Assembly: GCA_013816275.1 (NCBI GenBank)
Contig: JACDER010000010.1
Location: 1 to 13,025, forward strand
Reading direction: 5' to 3'
DNA from: Actinomycetota bacterium
GTDB taxonomy: Bacteria > Actinomycetota > Thermoleophilia > Gaiellales > Gaiellaceae
Length of the DNA stretch: 13,025 bases
Shown here: positions 6,035 to 13,025 of the stretch, in pieces
How positions within the stretch are numbered: position 1 is the first letter of the stretch
Layout: the number at the start of each line of letters is the position of its first letter
Notes under the pieces: model-generated
What the model was told of the DNA's origin: nothing
Seen by the model: only the letters and a program-made list of their open reading frames with translations
The model's database searches: none
Program-made: the position numbers and the translations under genes

Positions 6035-6946
6035 GTGCATGGCCGGCTGGTCCTTGTTGCAGCGCTGCTGCTGACCAGCGGTTGCGCTGCATCCAAGACA
6101 GTTCCTGAGAAAGTCGCTCCCCAACACGGAGCGTCTTCCTCTCTGCGTGCGCTTGCGAAGGGCCCCGGCCATGAGGTTGCACTCGTCGCCGGCGCGTCCG
6201 ACTTCACCACCGGCGAGGTGCGCTACCCGTTTCTCGTTGTGGACGACAACGGCGGTTCGGTCGCACGCCCACACGCCCGCGTCTGGCTCGCACGCGGTCT
6301 CGACCAGAAGCCCTTCGAGCGCCGCACGGCAGTGCTCGAGCAGGTTGGAGTCCCCGGTCGAGGCCACGGAGACGTCTCGCACCTCTACGTCGTGCATCTG
6401 CGGGTCGCTACTCCGGGCAAGTACTGGGTACTTGCCAAGCCGGACGGAGGGCGGCCGATCCAGGGGCTCGGCAACCTCATCGTCCGCAGGTCCAGCTTCT
6501 CTCCCGCCATCGGATCGAAAGCGTTCCCGTCACAGACGCCAACGCTAGAGAGCGTGCACGGAGATGCTGCGAAGGTAACAACGCGCCTTCCCCCGGACCG
6601 CGCCTTGCTTCGTTACTCAGTTGCCGAGTCCCTCGCGGCTCGAAAAGCCTTCGTACTTGTCTTCGCCACGCCCAAGTTCTGCACGAGCAGGACCTGCGGT
6701 CCGGTCGTCGACGTGGTGGATGCTGTGCGCCACCGGTTCGCTCGAACCGACATTCGGTTCATCCATGTCGAGATCTACAAGAACAATGATCCGTCGAAGG
6801 GCTTCAACCAGTGGGTCCGAGAGTGGCACCTCCCGACGGAGCCCTGGGTCATTCTCGTCGGATCGGATCGTCAGATCAAGGCTAAGTTCGAGGGTTCCGT
6901 GTCCGTCCGGGAACTCCAGGACGCGGTCGCGCGATACTTGCGCTAA
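6035..6946 (+). CDS. Lipoprotein with C-terminal thioredoxin-like domain
   Basis: 303-aa exported protein. The N-terminus MHGRLVLVAALLLTSGC is a lipoprotein signal with the lipid-modified cysteine at 17. Residues about 45-150 form a beta-rich segment I do not recognise. From about 205 a thioredoxin-like fold is visible: strand FVLVFATP (206-213), then C216 and C221 in CTSRTCGP, and a TEPW stretch (268-271) where the cis-proline loop should be. The two cysteines are four residues apart (CX4C) rather than the usual CX2C. Likely outside the cytoplasmic membrane, with a redox or binding role. The start is GTG 6035, 9 nt after the peptide gene's stop and without its own Shine-Dalgarno, so probably translated by coupling. 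Its TAA overlaps the SARP gene's TAG tail to tail (6943-6946). Confidence 0.78.
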   Translation: MHGRLVLVAALLLTSGCAASKTVPEKVAPQHGASSSLRALAKGPGHEVALVAGASDFTTGEVRYPFLVVDDNGGSVARPHARVWLARGLDQKPFERRTAVLEQVGVPGRGHGDVSHLYVVHLRVATPGKYWVLAKPDGGRPIQGLGNLIVRRSSFSPAIGSKAFPSQTPTLESVHGDAAKVTTRLPPDRALLRYSVAESLAARKAFVLVFATPKFCTSRTCGPVVDVVDAVRHRFARTDIRFIHVEIYKNNDPSKGFNQWVREWHLPTEPWVILVGSDRQIKAKFEGSVSVRELQDAVARYLR

Positions 6947-9900
6947 CGAACCAGCAACTCCTGGGTTCGGCGCGCTTGGACTTCGTTGCCTTTCAAACTG
7001 AAGAGGCGGAAAGCAGCTTCCAAAGCGCGATGAGCGTCTTTTGCCTGTCCTGACCTCCGGAGGACATCTGCCAAGTCAAGGCGTGCCGAACCTTGGAGGT
7101 CCGGCGAATCCGTTGCGTCGGCCAGTGATATCGCGCGTCGTGCAAGACGCGATGCATCCGGCTCCTCAGCCCGGCGCGCGAGTAAGCAGGCCCTCACCCC
7201 ACAAAATTCGACCCGGTAGGAAACGTCGCGCGCAGAGGATTCGTCTGCAGACTCGAGGACCACCCATGCGTCGTGCACCTTCTCCTGCTCCAGTAGCGCT
7301 CGGGCGAGCGAACCAGCCAATCCAGCGACGTACATAGTCGCGTCCAATTTCTCGAGTTCGGCGATGCCCGTCCGCAGCGCGTCTTCCGCAGACCTCGGTT
7401 GGCCGGCGAGCAGCTCGACCCAGCCACGAATTGTCATGCTGGCAGCACAGACGACCCTTAATCCAAGTTCATCGAGCATGGCACGGTCGCGAGCGGCGAG
7501 GTCCCGGGCGGCGACGAAGTCGCCACGCATCGCGTACAGCACCGCTAAGCCGCGGTAGCAACTGGCGACGACTCGCGGAGAATTTTCGTGGCGAAGAAGG
7601 TCCTCACACTTCCTGATCGCCTCGGTGACCGGCACGGGGCCGCCTACCCACAGCGACGGGAGCAGCTTTCTTGGACGACGTACCCGGCGATCCGCGCTTG
7701 CGACCTCTTCGATGAGCCTCTCGGCAAGAGCGTGTTGTCCGGCCAGAGCGTAGGCCCATGCCGTACCGGCCCTAATGCGCCCGGCGTAGGGGCCATCCGG
7801 TCGAGTGAGCCGGTCGAACTCCTCCGAGGCAGCAACAAACTCGTCGATAGAGAGGGAGTCATCAACGTAGAGCCTGAGCTGGAGATCGCTCGCGCCGAGG
7901 AACTGAGCCAAGTCGTTGTCGCTACCGGCCTCCGCGAGTTTGAAGCCTTCGTCCAGGCGGGCTCGTACGAGATCCCATTGCCCGGTAAGGCGATAGACCC
8001 CGGCCAGCGCGACCACGACACGGCCTCGCCGAGGGTTTGCAGGAGCGAGAAGCTGCCGCGCTCGCTCAAGGAGGTTAATCGCGGCGTGGGCGTCCGACGC
8101 ATCCAAATGGTGCTCGCCGGCTTTTGCGAGTCGCTCGCCAGCTTCATTGGCAAGCTCATCGAGGCCCTCCGTTTCCGGTTCGAGTTCCCTACGGAACTCG
8201 AACGCCCGCTCCAGGTGATAACCGACGATCTCGTTCAACTCGCTCGCATGATCCTGAAGCTCGCGCTCGAGCCAGCGGGCAAACCGCTCGTGCAGCTTCG
8301 CCCTCGTCGACTTCAGAATCGACCCGTAGACCACATCCCGAATCAAGATGTGGCGGAAGCGATACTCGTCGCCGCCCCGCATCTCCGGCCCTACCGGTCG
8401 CAACATGTCCTTTCGAACGAGTCGGTTGGCGGCCTCCGCCAGCTCCTCTGGCTCACCCTCGGTGGACAATGCAGCGACTCCACCCAAGGAGAACTCGAGC
8501 CCGATGATCGACGCCTGCTCGAGGAGTGCCCGCTCGTCGAGCGCGAGGCGGTCGACGCGCGCCGCCAGAACACCGTGAATCGACAGCGGGATCGCGTCGG
8601 GAGGCCCCTCCGGATCCTCCGCGGCGAGTGCCACGAGCTGCTCGATGAACAGTGGGTTGCCCTCGGCACGACTGGCAATCCGCCCGCGGGTTTCCTCCGG
8701 CACGGCTCCGCCGAGGACGTGGATCAGCTCCCGGCTACCCTCGGCCGTGAGTGGGGCCAGCTGGATCGACTCCGCATCCAACCGCCCGCCTCCCCACGCC
8801 GGCCGCCGATCGAGCAGGTCCGGGCGCGCAAGGCAGATGACCAGGACCGGAGCGCCCTCGGCTCGTTCGACCAGCTCCTCGATGAAATCGAACAAGCGCT
8901 CCTCGCCCCAATGGAGATCCTCGAACACGAGAAGGAGGGGCCGATCGGCGGCGAGCGCGACGAAGAGCTTTCGCAGCGCCCAGAACGCATCTTCGGCACG
9001 CATCCCTGTCCCGGTTCCGAGTGCGGCGGCGAGCTGGTCGACGACGAGCCGTCGGTCCTCCAGCCCCTCGAGCAGCGTGTTCAAAGCATCCGGCGTGGTG
9101 TCGCCAGCCGCCTGCTTCACCATTTCGGCCAGCGGCCAGAACGCGCCGCTGCCGTAGGCGAGACAGCGTCCGGTCAGCACGGTGGCCTCCGGGGCGACGG
9201 CTGCAGAGAGCTCTCGCGCGAGACGTGACTTTCCGATCCCTGCGGGGCCGAGGATCGTGACGAGGTGGCTGCTGCGGTTCCTGGACGCCCAGTCGAACGA
9301 TTCGCGCAGGCGTCCGAACTCGCGCTCGCGGCCGACGAGGGGCGCGTCGAAGTGCCGGACGATCGGTTCCGCGGTCGGATCGAAGGACACGAGGACATTG
9401 CCGCGCAGCTCCACCGCGCCGCCTAGGGCATCACGTGCATCCTTGCCGAGGACGACTTGACGCTTCTGGGCTGTGTCGGCCAGCGCAGCCAGCCGACCGA
9501 TGAAGGCGGCATCGACGAGCTCGGCGTCGGTTGCGAGGCCGACTCCCACGTCGACCGCGACACGCAGCCCCGCCTCGGCGAGGTCAGAGGCGGCAGCCAC
9601 CGCGCGATGAGGATCGTCCTCGCGCGCCGCAGACAGGCCGAACGTCGCAATGACCGTGTTTCCGGCAGTCGACACGACCGCTCCGCGTGTCTCGAGGATT
9701 CCGCGTGCCTGGGCGCGCTCCTCCGCAAGCGCTCGCTCGACGACCTCCGGGTCGCCAGGCTTGGGGACCGGAAGAGCTCCGAGTACGACGCTGAGAGTCC
9801 GTCGAGAGGGAGCGGTCGAGCGCGCATCCCGGCGCTCAGCAATGAGTGCCGGGTCGTGGACAAGGATCCGCTGGTGCAGGTCTCGGAGCAGCGGGCCGGG

Positions 9901-10596
9901 TTCGAGGCCGAGCTCGTCGACGAGCCGCGTGCGTGCGTCCGTGAAGACCTCGAGCGCGTCGACCTGTCGGCCGGCGCGGTACAGCGCGAGCATCAGCTGG
10001 CTCATGAGCCGCTCGCGAAGCGGGTTTGCCGCAACGGCGGCCTCGAGGTCGGCTACGAGGTCGGCTCCGTGTCCGGCCTCGATGTCCGCCTGTACCCGTT
10101 CCTCGAGCGTGGAGAGACGCTCTTCCCCGAGCGCGTCGATCTCCAGGCGAAAGATCGAGTTCTCAGCGAGCTCGGGGAGCGGCGGTCCACGCCATAGCCC
10201 GAGGGCCGTCGCGAACCGTTCGGCCGCCACTTCGGGCTGTCCCTCGTCGCGTGCCCGCCGCCCTTCGGCGACGAGGTCGCGGAAGCGCGAAAGATCGAAC
10301 TCACCTTGTTCGACGACCGCCGAGTAGCCGTTGGGCGCGGTCACGAGCCGCTCCCGGCCGAGAGCTTTTCGCACGTGATGGACGTAGACCTGGAGCGAGT
10401 TCCGGGCGGTCGCCGGTGGATCGTCCGGCCAGAGCGCGTCGATCAGCCGATCGATCGAAACAGTCTGGTTCGAGTGGAGCAACAAGAACGCCAAGAGCGC
10501 TCGCTCCTTCGCCCCTGCGAGCTCGGCCTCGCGTCCATCGACGCGCACGACGAGCGGACCGAGAACTCCGAACTGAAGTCTTAAGCCGACCTTCAT
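6943..10596 (-). CDS. SARP-type regulator with degenerate cyclase, AAA ATPase and TPR domains
   Basis: Large 1217-aa transcriptional regulator. Order: OmpR/PhoB-like winged helix (about 6-97; LQFGVLGPLVVRVDG, TARNSLQVYVHHVRKALG), bacterial transcriptional activation domain (about 101-247), a class III nucleotidyl-cyclase-like segment (about 264-400), an AAA/NB-ARC-like ATPase with Walker A GPAGIGKS (450-457) and Walker B LLLVFEDLHW (554-563), and a helical TPR-like C-terminus (about 830-1217). The cyclase-like part starts RRTLSVVLGAL where active enzymes have a metal-binding Asp (TVLFCDLVGST), and has GNTVIATFG where they have GDAVMAVFG, so it should be catalytically dead. SARPs usually activate secondary-metabolite or stress genes. 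ATG 10594-10596 has no Shine-Dalgarno; an imperfect inverted repeat straddles it. Divergent from the LuxR-type gene, which may be a partner or target. Confidence 0.9.
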   Translation of the reverse strand: MKVGLRLQFGVLGPLVVRVDGREAELAGAKERALLAFLLLHSNQTVSIDRLIDALWPDDPPATARNSLQVYVHHVRKALGRERLVTAPNGYSAVVEQGEFDLSRFRDLVAEGRRARDEGQPEVAAERFATALGLWRGPPLPELAENSIFRLEIDALGEERLSTLEERVQADIEAGHGADLVADLEAAVAANPLRERLMSQLMLALYRAGRQVDALEVFTDARTRLVDELGLEPGPLLRDLHQRILVHDPALIAERRDARSTAPSRRTLSVVLGALPVPKPGDPEVVERALAEERAQARGILETRGAVVSTAGNTVIATFGLSAAREDDPHRAVAAASDLAEAGLRVAVDVGVGLATDAELVDAAFIGRLAALADTAQKRQVVLGKDARDALGGAVELRGNVLVSFDPTAEPIVRHFDAPLVGREREFGRLRESFDWASRNRSSHLVTILGPAGIGKSRLARELSAAVAPEATVLTGRCLAYGSGAFWPLAEMVKQAAGDTTPDALNTLLEGLEDRRLVVDQLAAALGTGTGMRAEDAFWALRKLFVALAADRPLLLVFEDLHWGEERLFDFIEELVERAEGAPVLVICLARPDLLDRRPAWGGGRLDAESIQLAPLTAEGSRELIHVLGGAVPEETRGRIASRAEGNPLFIEQLVALAAEDPEGPPDAIPLSIHGVLAARVDRLALDERALLEQASIIGLEFSLGGVAALSTEGEPEELAEAANRLVRKDMLRPVGPEMRGGDEYRFRHILIRDVVYGSILKSTRAKLHERFARWLERELQDHASELNEIVGYHLERAFEFRRELEPETEGLDELANEAGERLAKAGEHHLDASDAHAAINLLERARQLLAPANPRRGRVVVALAGVYRLTGQWDLVRARLDEGFKLAEAGSDNDLAQFLGASDLQLRLYVDDSLSIDEFVAASEEFDRLTRPDGPYAGRIRAGTAWAYALAGQHALAERLIEEVASADRRVRRPRKLLPSLWVGGPVPVTEAIRKCEDLLRHENSPRVVASCYRGLAVLYAMRGDFVAARDLAARDRAMLDELGLRVVCAASMTIRGWVELLAGQPRSAEDALRTGIAELEKLDATMYVAGLAGSLARALLEQEKVHDAWVVLESADESSARDVSYRVEFCGVRACLLARRAEEPDASRLARRAISLADATDSPDLQGSARLDLADVLRRSGQAKDAHRALEAAFRLFSLKGNEVQARRTQELLVR

Positions 10597-10607
10597 TCGG
10601 ATTTAAG
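10580..10607. repeat. Imperfect inverted repeat over the SARP start codon
   Basis: CTTAAGCCGA (10580-10589) and TCGGATTTAAG (10597-10607) are inverted copies except for one extra base and a substitution, separated by 7 bp that contain the SARP ATG. It may be an operator or an mRNA hairpin hiding the start. It is not a TCGAG-type SARP heptamer repeat. Confidence 0.35.
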
Positions 10608-10665
10608 CGATCCGCAAGCGCAGCGCCGCACAGTACGACTGGATCTAAACAGGAAGGGGGCTCAA

Positions 10666-10959
10666 ATGGAAGGACGGCGAAAGACATTCACGACGCGGCA
10701 GCTCCAGGTGGTTGAGCTGATCGCGGCCGGATGCTCCAACGAGGAGATCGGACAGCGCCTCGGGCTTTCGGCCCGGACGGCCAAGGCTCACTCGGATGCG
10801 CTGCGTCGCAAGCTAGGCGTCGCGAAGAAGCGCCAGATCCCGGCGGCCTACAGGCTCGTCACCGGCCAGGATCCACTCGACCAGCTTCCGGCAGCGCTCG
10901 GCGCGGCCCCGAGGACGCTTACGCTCGTCCCGGGTCCGGGCGAGGTTGTAGCGCTGTAG
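10666..10959 (+). CDS. Stand-alone LuxR/GerE-type HTH protein
   Basis: 97-aa DNA-binding protein consisting almost only of a LuxR-type helix-turn-helix (about 7-62): FTTRQLQVVELIAAG, then SNEEIGQRLGLSARTAKAHS and LRRKLGV, the standard four-helix GerE fold. It lacks a receiver or ligand domain, as in GerE (about 74 aa), so activity would depend on its level or on a partner. The tail (63-97) is low in structure. ATG 10666 has a good ribosome binding site, AGGAAGGGGG, shortly upstream. It diverges from the SARP gene across only 69 bp. Its last 41 nt overlap the 3' end of the convergent MFS gene, so the tail is constrained by that gene's codons. Target unknown. Confidence 0.88.
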   Translation: MEGRRKTFTTRQLQVVELIAAGCSNEEIGQRLGLSARTAKAHSDALRRKLGVAKKRQIPAAYRLVTGQDPLDQLPAALGAAPRTLTLVPGPGEVVAL

Positions 10960-12166
10960 CGGCGGAGAGAACGACGAGGAAGCCGAGCAGGATCGCCCCG
11001 GCGATCACGCCGGCCCAGCGCAGGGTGACCAGCGCCCCGAGGGCGCCCGCGATCGGACCGGTGATGGCCAGAGAAAGTGGAACGAGGCCCGACGAGACGA
11101 ACGAATCCACGCTCGCCACCCTCCCCAGGTACTCGCTCGGCACGCAGCGCTGGAGCAGCGCCTCCCAGACGATCTGGCCGGCGACCAGCGCGCCGACCGA
11201 GAGGGCGCTGACCAGCACGGCCTCCCAGAGGTCGTCGGCTTCCGCGTAGCCGACGAGCGCGAAGGCGGCGAGCGCCCAGGCGACGTAGACGACGACGAGC
11301 GGCCGCCGCGGCAGACCGCGCTGCGCCATCACCAGCGAGGAAACCAGCGCGCCCACTCCGCCGGCGGCGAACACCAGCCCGAGCCCACCGGCCCCTCCCT
11401 GCAGATGGTTCTTCACCACAAAGGGCATCAGGACGAAGACCGGCCCGAGGAAGAAGATCATGGCGAAGGTGACCGCGAGCAGCGTCATCGACAGCCAGCG
11501 CTGGGAGAGGACGTAGCGAACCCCGTCGCGCATGTCGCCGAGGACCGAGCCCATCGTCTTCCCCTCGGCGCGGATCACGGGCCGCGCGGTCATGAGCAGG
11601 AGGGCGGCGATCGAGGCTCCGAACGAGGCGGCGTCGATCAGGAAGGCCGCGCCGGCCCCGAGCCCGGCGACGATCGCCCCGCCGAGCGCCGGGCCGGCCA
11701 CGCGCATGGTGAGCGGCCGGACGAACTGGCGCAGCGCCGCCGCCTCCACGAGCAGCTCCTTGGACACGACCTGCGGGACGAGCGCGGTGTACGCGGGGTA
11801 GAAGAACGAGTTCCCGATCCCGTACAGCGCGACCAGCACCCAGACGTGCCAGAGGCGGAGCTCGCCCGCGACCGACAGCACTCCGAGCACGCCGATCGCA
11901 ATCGCGCGCAGGACGTCGGCGAAGATCATCAGCAGACGCCGGTCGACCCGGTCGGCGATCACCCCCGCGAGCAAGACGGACGCGACCTGCGGCAGGAACC
12001 AGGCGACGCCGACGACCGAGAGGGCGGTCGGCGTGTTCGAGAGGTCGTAGACCTGCCACGCGAGCGCGACCGTGTAGATGCCGTCCCCGAGGGCAGAGAT
12101 GGTCATCCCCGACCAGAGGAGCCTGAAGTCGCGAACGCGCAGCGGGCGAAAGATCCTGATTGTCAT
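10919..12166 (-). CDS. MFS exporter, MFS_3-like (enterobactin exporter/MefA type)
   Basis: Membrane transporter of 415 aa, expected to have 12 helices. The N-terminus MTIRIFRPLRVRDFRLLWSG, followed by ISALGDGIYTVALAWQVYDL, is typical of the MFS_3 group of exporters of siderophores, macrolides or similar molecules. Motif A appears as GVIADRVDRRLLM after the second helix. The frame stays open far upstream (to 12964), but that part is antisense to nadE. ATG 12166 is chosen because GGGGGAG lies 7 nt upstream and the family start matches. A promoter TTGAGG-17-TATCTT is visible on the minus strand (12188-12216). Two inverted repeats overlap it, so it is probably under a repressor not encoded next to it. 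Substrate unknown. Its 3' end overlaps the LuxR-type gene by 41 nt. Confidence 0.88.
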   Translation of the reverse strand: MTIRIFRPLRVRDFRLLWSGMTISALGDGIYTVALAWQVYDLSNTPTALSVVGVAWFLPQVASVLLAGVIADRVDRRLLMIFADVLRAIAIGVLGVLSVAGELRLWHVWVLVALYGIGNSFFYPAYTALVPQVVSKELLVEAAALRQFVRPLTMRVAGPALGGAIVAGLGAGAAFLIDAASFGASIAALLLMTARPVIRAEGKTMGSVLGDMRDGVRYVLSQRWLSMTLLAVTFAMIFFLGPVFVLMPFVVKNHLQGGAGGLGLVFAAGGVGALVSSLVMAQRGLPRRPLVVVYVAWALAAFALVGYAEADDLWEAVLVSALSVGALVAGQIVWEALLQRCVPSEYLGRVASVDSFVSSGLVPLSLAITGPIAGALGALVTLRWAGVIAGAILLGFLVVLSAATALQPRPDPGRA

Positions 12167-12187
12167 GACGCGCTCCCCCCGAGCGGG

Positions 12188-12216
12188 AAGATAAACCATT
12201 CCGGTTTTCGCCTCAA
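12188..12216 (-). promoter_or_regulatory. Promoter of the MFS_3 exporter
   Basis: On the minus strand, TTGAGG (12211-12216), a 17-nt spacer and TATCTT (12188-12193) read toward the exporter, whose ATG is about 20 nt downstream of the -10. Each hexamer is 4 of 6 to consensus; the -10 fits TANNNT. Confidence 0.45.
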
Positions 12217-12226
12217 AGTCGAAAAC
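12193..12226. promoter_or_regulatory. Two overlapping inverted repeats, candidate operator
   Basis: AAACC (12193-12197) and GGTTT (12203-12207) flank 5 bp; GTTTTCG (12204-12210) and CGAAAAC (12220-12226) flank 9 bp. They cover the spacer and -35 of the exporter promoter and end just before the putative nadE -10. A repressor here could control the exporter and possibly nadE. No regulator for it is encoded next to it. Confidence 0.45.
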
Positions 12227-12229
12227 TGC

Positions 12230-12235
12230 TAGTCT
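12230..12235 (+). promoter_or_regulatory. Putative -10 for leaderless nadE transcript
   Basis: TAGTCT lies 6 nt before the nadE GTG, with no Shine-Dalgarno between. Spacing matches the other TANNNT-GTG starts in the window. No clear -35. Confidence 0.35.
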
Positions 12236-12241
12236 TCGGGC

Positions 12242-13025
12242 GTGCGGCTGGCGCTCGCGCAGATCAATTCGGTCGTGGGGGACCTGGACGGGAACCGGGA
12301 CAAGATCGTCTCGCGGCTCGAAGACGCCCGCGCGCTGGGCGCCGACGTCGTCGTCTTCCCGGAGCTCGCCGTCAGCGGCTATCCGCCCGAGGATCTCCTC
12401 CTCCGCCCCGGGTTCATCCGCGCGGCCGAGCGCACGCTGAACGAGATCGCGCAGGAGACCCGCGACGTGGTCGCACTCGTGGGGACGCCGAACTACGACG
12501 GCGACCTCTACAACGCGGCGGCAGTCTGCTCGGGCGGGGAGGTCAAGGCGATCGTGCGCAAGCGCTTCCTCCCCAACTACGGCGTCTTCGACGAGGACCG
12601 CTACTTCGCGCCGGGGCGAGACCTCGTCCTCGTCCGGCTCGGCGACTGCATGCTCGGCGTGACCGTGTGCGAGGACATGTGGCAGCCGGGCCCGCCCGCC
12701 ACCGACCTCGCGCTCGCGGGCGCGGAGCTGCTCGTCAACCTCTCCGCCTCTCCCTTCCACGTCGGCAAGGAGCGCGACCGCGAGGAGATGTTCGTGCAGC
12801 GCGCGCGCGACAACGTCTGCTTCGTCGCCTTCTGCAACGCGGTCGGCGGCCAGGACGAGCTGCTCTTCGACGGGCACTCCCTCGTCCTCGACGACGAGGG
12901 GGAGGTGCTCGCGCGCGCACCCGGCTTCGAGGAGGCGCTGCTCGTCTGCGACGTCGACCCGCACGCCGTCGTCGGGCGGCGCCTGAGGGACGTGCGGCGG
13001 CGCTCGCTCGCCCGCGAGCGGGAGG
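12242..13025 (+). CDS. nadE: Glutamine-dependent NAD+ synthetase, N-terminal glutaminase part (partial)
   Basis: The first 261 codons of an ORF that is open at the window end. The segment is a nitrilase-family amidase domain as found at the N-terminus of glutamine-dependent NadE, which converts deamido-NAD+ to NAD+ using glutamine as the ammonia source. The catalytic triad is visible: E41 (FPELAVSGYPPEDLL), K107 (RKRFLPNYGVFDEDRYF) and C143 (VTVCEDMW). YPPEDLL and LPNYGVFDE are strong NadE signatures, separating it from free nitrilases or apolipoprotein N-acyltransferases. The synthetase domain (with its SGGxDS loop) must lie beyond 13025. The start GTG 12242 opens directly with MRLALAQINSVVGD; there is no Shine-Dalgarno, and TAGTCT is 6 nt upstream. 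Divergent from the MFS_3 exporter with 75 bp between them. Confidence 0.9.
   Translation, partial: MRLALAQINSVVGDLDGNRDKIVSRLEDARALGADVVVFPELAVSGYPPEDLLLRPGFIRAAERTLNEIAQETRDVVALVGTPNYDGDLYNAAAVCSGGEVKAIVRKRFLPNYGVFDEDRYFAPGRDLVLVRLGDCMLGVTVCEDMWQPGPPATDLALAGAELLVNLSASPFHVGKERDREEMFVQRARDNVCFVAFCNAVGGQDELLFDGHSLVLDDEGEVLARAPGFEEALLVCDVDPHAVVGRRLRDVRRRSLARERE

Noticed and set aside
7588..9228. 546-codon plus-strand open frame
   Set aside because: It is antisense to the SARP-AAA gene, whose domains and motifs are unmistakable. The translation shows no recognisable fold; high GC keeps shadow frames open.
12167..12964. N-terminal extension of the MFS_3 reading frame to 681 residues
   Set aside because: The extension is antisense to nadE and low in hydrophobic segments. 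The true start ATG 12166 has a good ribosome binding site and the family's usual N-terminus.
1..13025. CRISPR array, insertion sequence, prophage or att site
   Set aside because: No spaced direct repeats, transposase, integrase or phage genes were seen. The lower GC feel of the central block is only an impression and not proof of transfer.

Overview
This is GC-rich DNA with many GTG/TTG starts and compact gene spacing. Its families (SARP-type regulators, a stand-alone LuxR/GerE protein, a DHA2 exporter, glutamine-dependent NadE) fit a high-GC actinobacterium. The gene style suggests the Thermoleophilia, but that placement is inference. I see no rRNA, tRNA, CRISPR array or intact mobile element.

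Layout. (1) 27-1952 (-) encodes an AMP-forming acyl-CoA/acetyl-CoA synthetase-like ligase. (2) 1981-2119 (+) is a remnant that reads as the N-terminus of a TMEM175-type (DUF1211) channel joined out of frame to its C-terminus, with the middle missing. (3) 2140-4160 (+) is a two-gene efflux operon: a 14-TM DHA2 drug exporter overlapping a TetR repressor by ATGA. An 8-bp-arm palindrome directly upstream of the exporter is the likely TetR operator. (4) 4161-4455 has no ORF but is highly structured. On the minus strand it carries a near-consensus promoter (TTGACA-17-TATAGT), then an irregular rod-like fold, then a GC-rich hairpin followed by GTCTTT. I read this as an undescribed ncRNA gene of about 175 nt. 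(5) 4456-6946 (+) holds an HTH-TPR regulator, a 37-residue hydrophobic peptide with a very good ribosome binding site, and a thioredoxin-like lipoprotein. The regulator plus peptide has the layout of an RRNPP peptide quorum-sensing pair, which is best known from Firmicutes. (6) 6943-10596 (-) encodes a 1217-aa SARP/degenerate-cyclase/AAA/TPR regulator, divergent from a 97-aa LuxR-type protein (10666-10959, +). (7) 10919-12166 (-) encodes an MFS_3-type exporter. It is divergent from nadE (12242 onward, +), which runs off the window, and the shared intergenic region carries two inverted repeats.

How it may work together. The ends (acyl-CoA ligase, NAD synthetase) are ordinary metabolism. The centre is a block rich in regulators and exporters: TetR, HTH-TPR, SARP-AAA and LuxR proteins, a candidate ncRNA and a candidate signalling peptide. 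Several genes have a TANNNT hexamer 6-7 nt before a GTG start with no useful Shine-Dalgarno, which suggests leaderless transcription.
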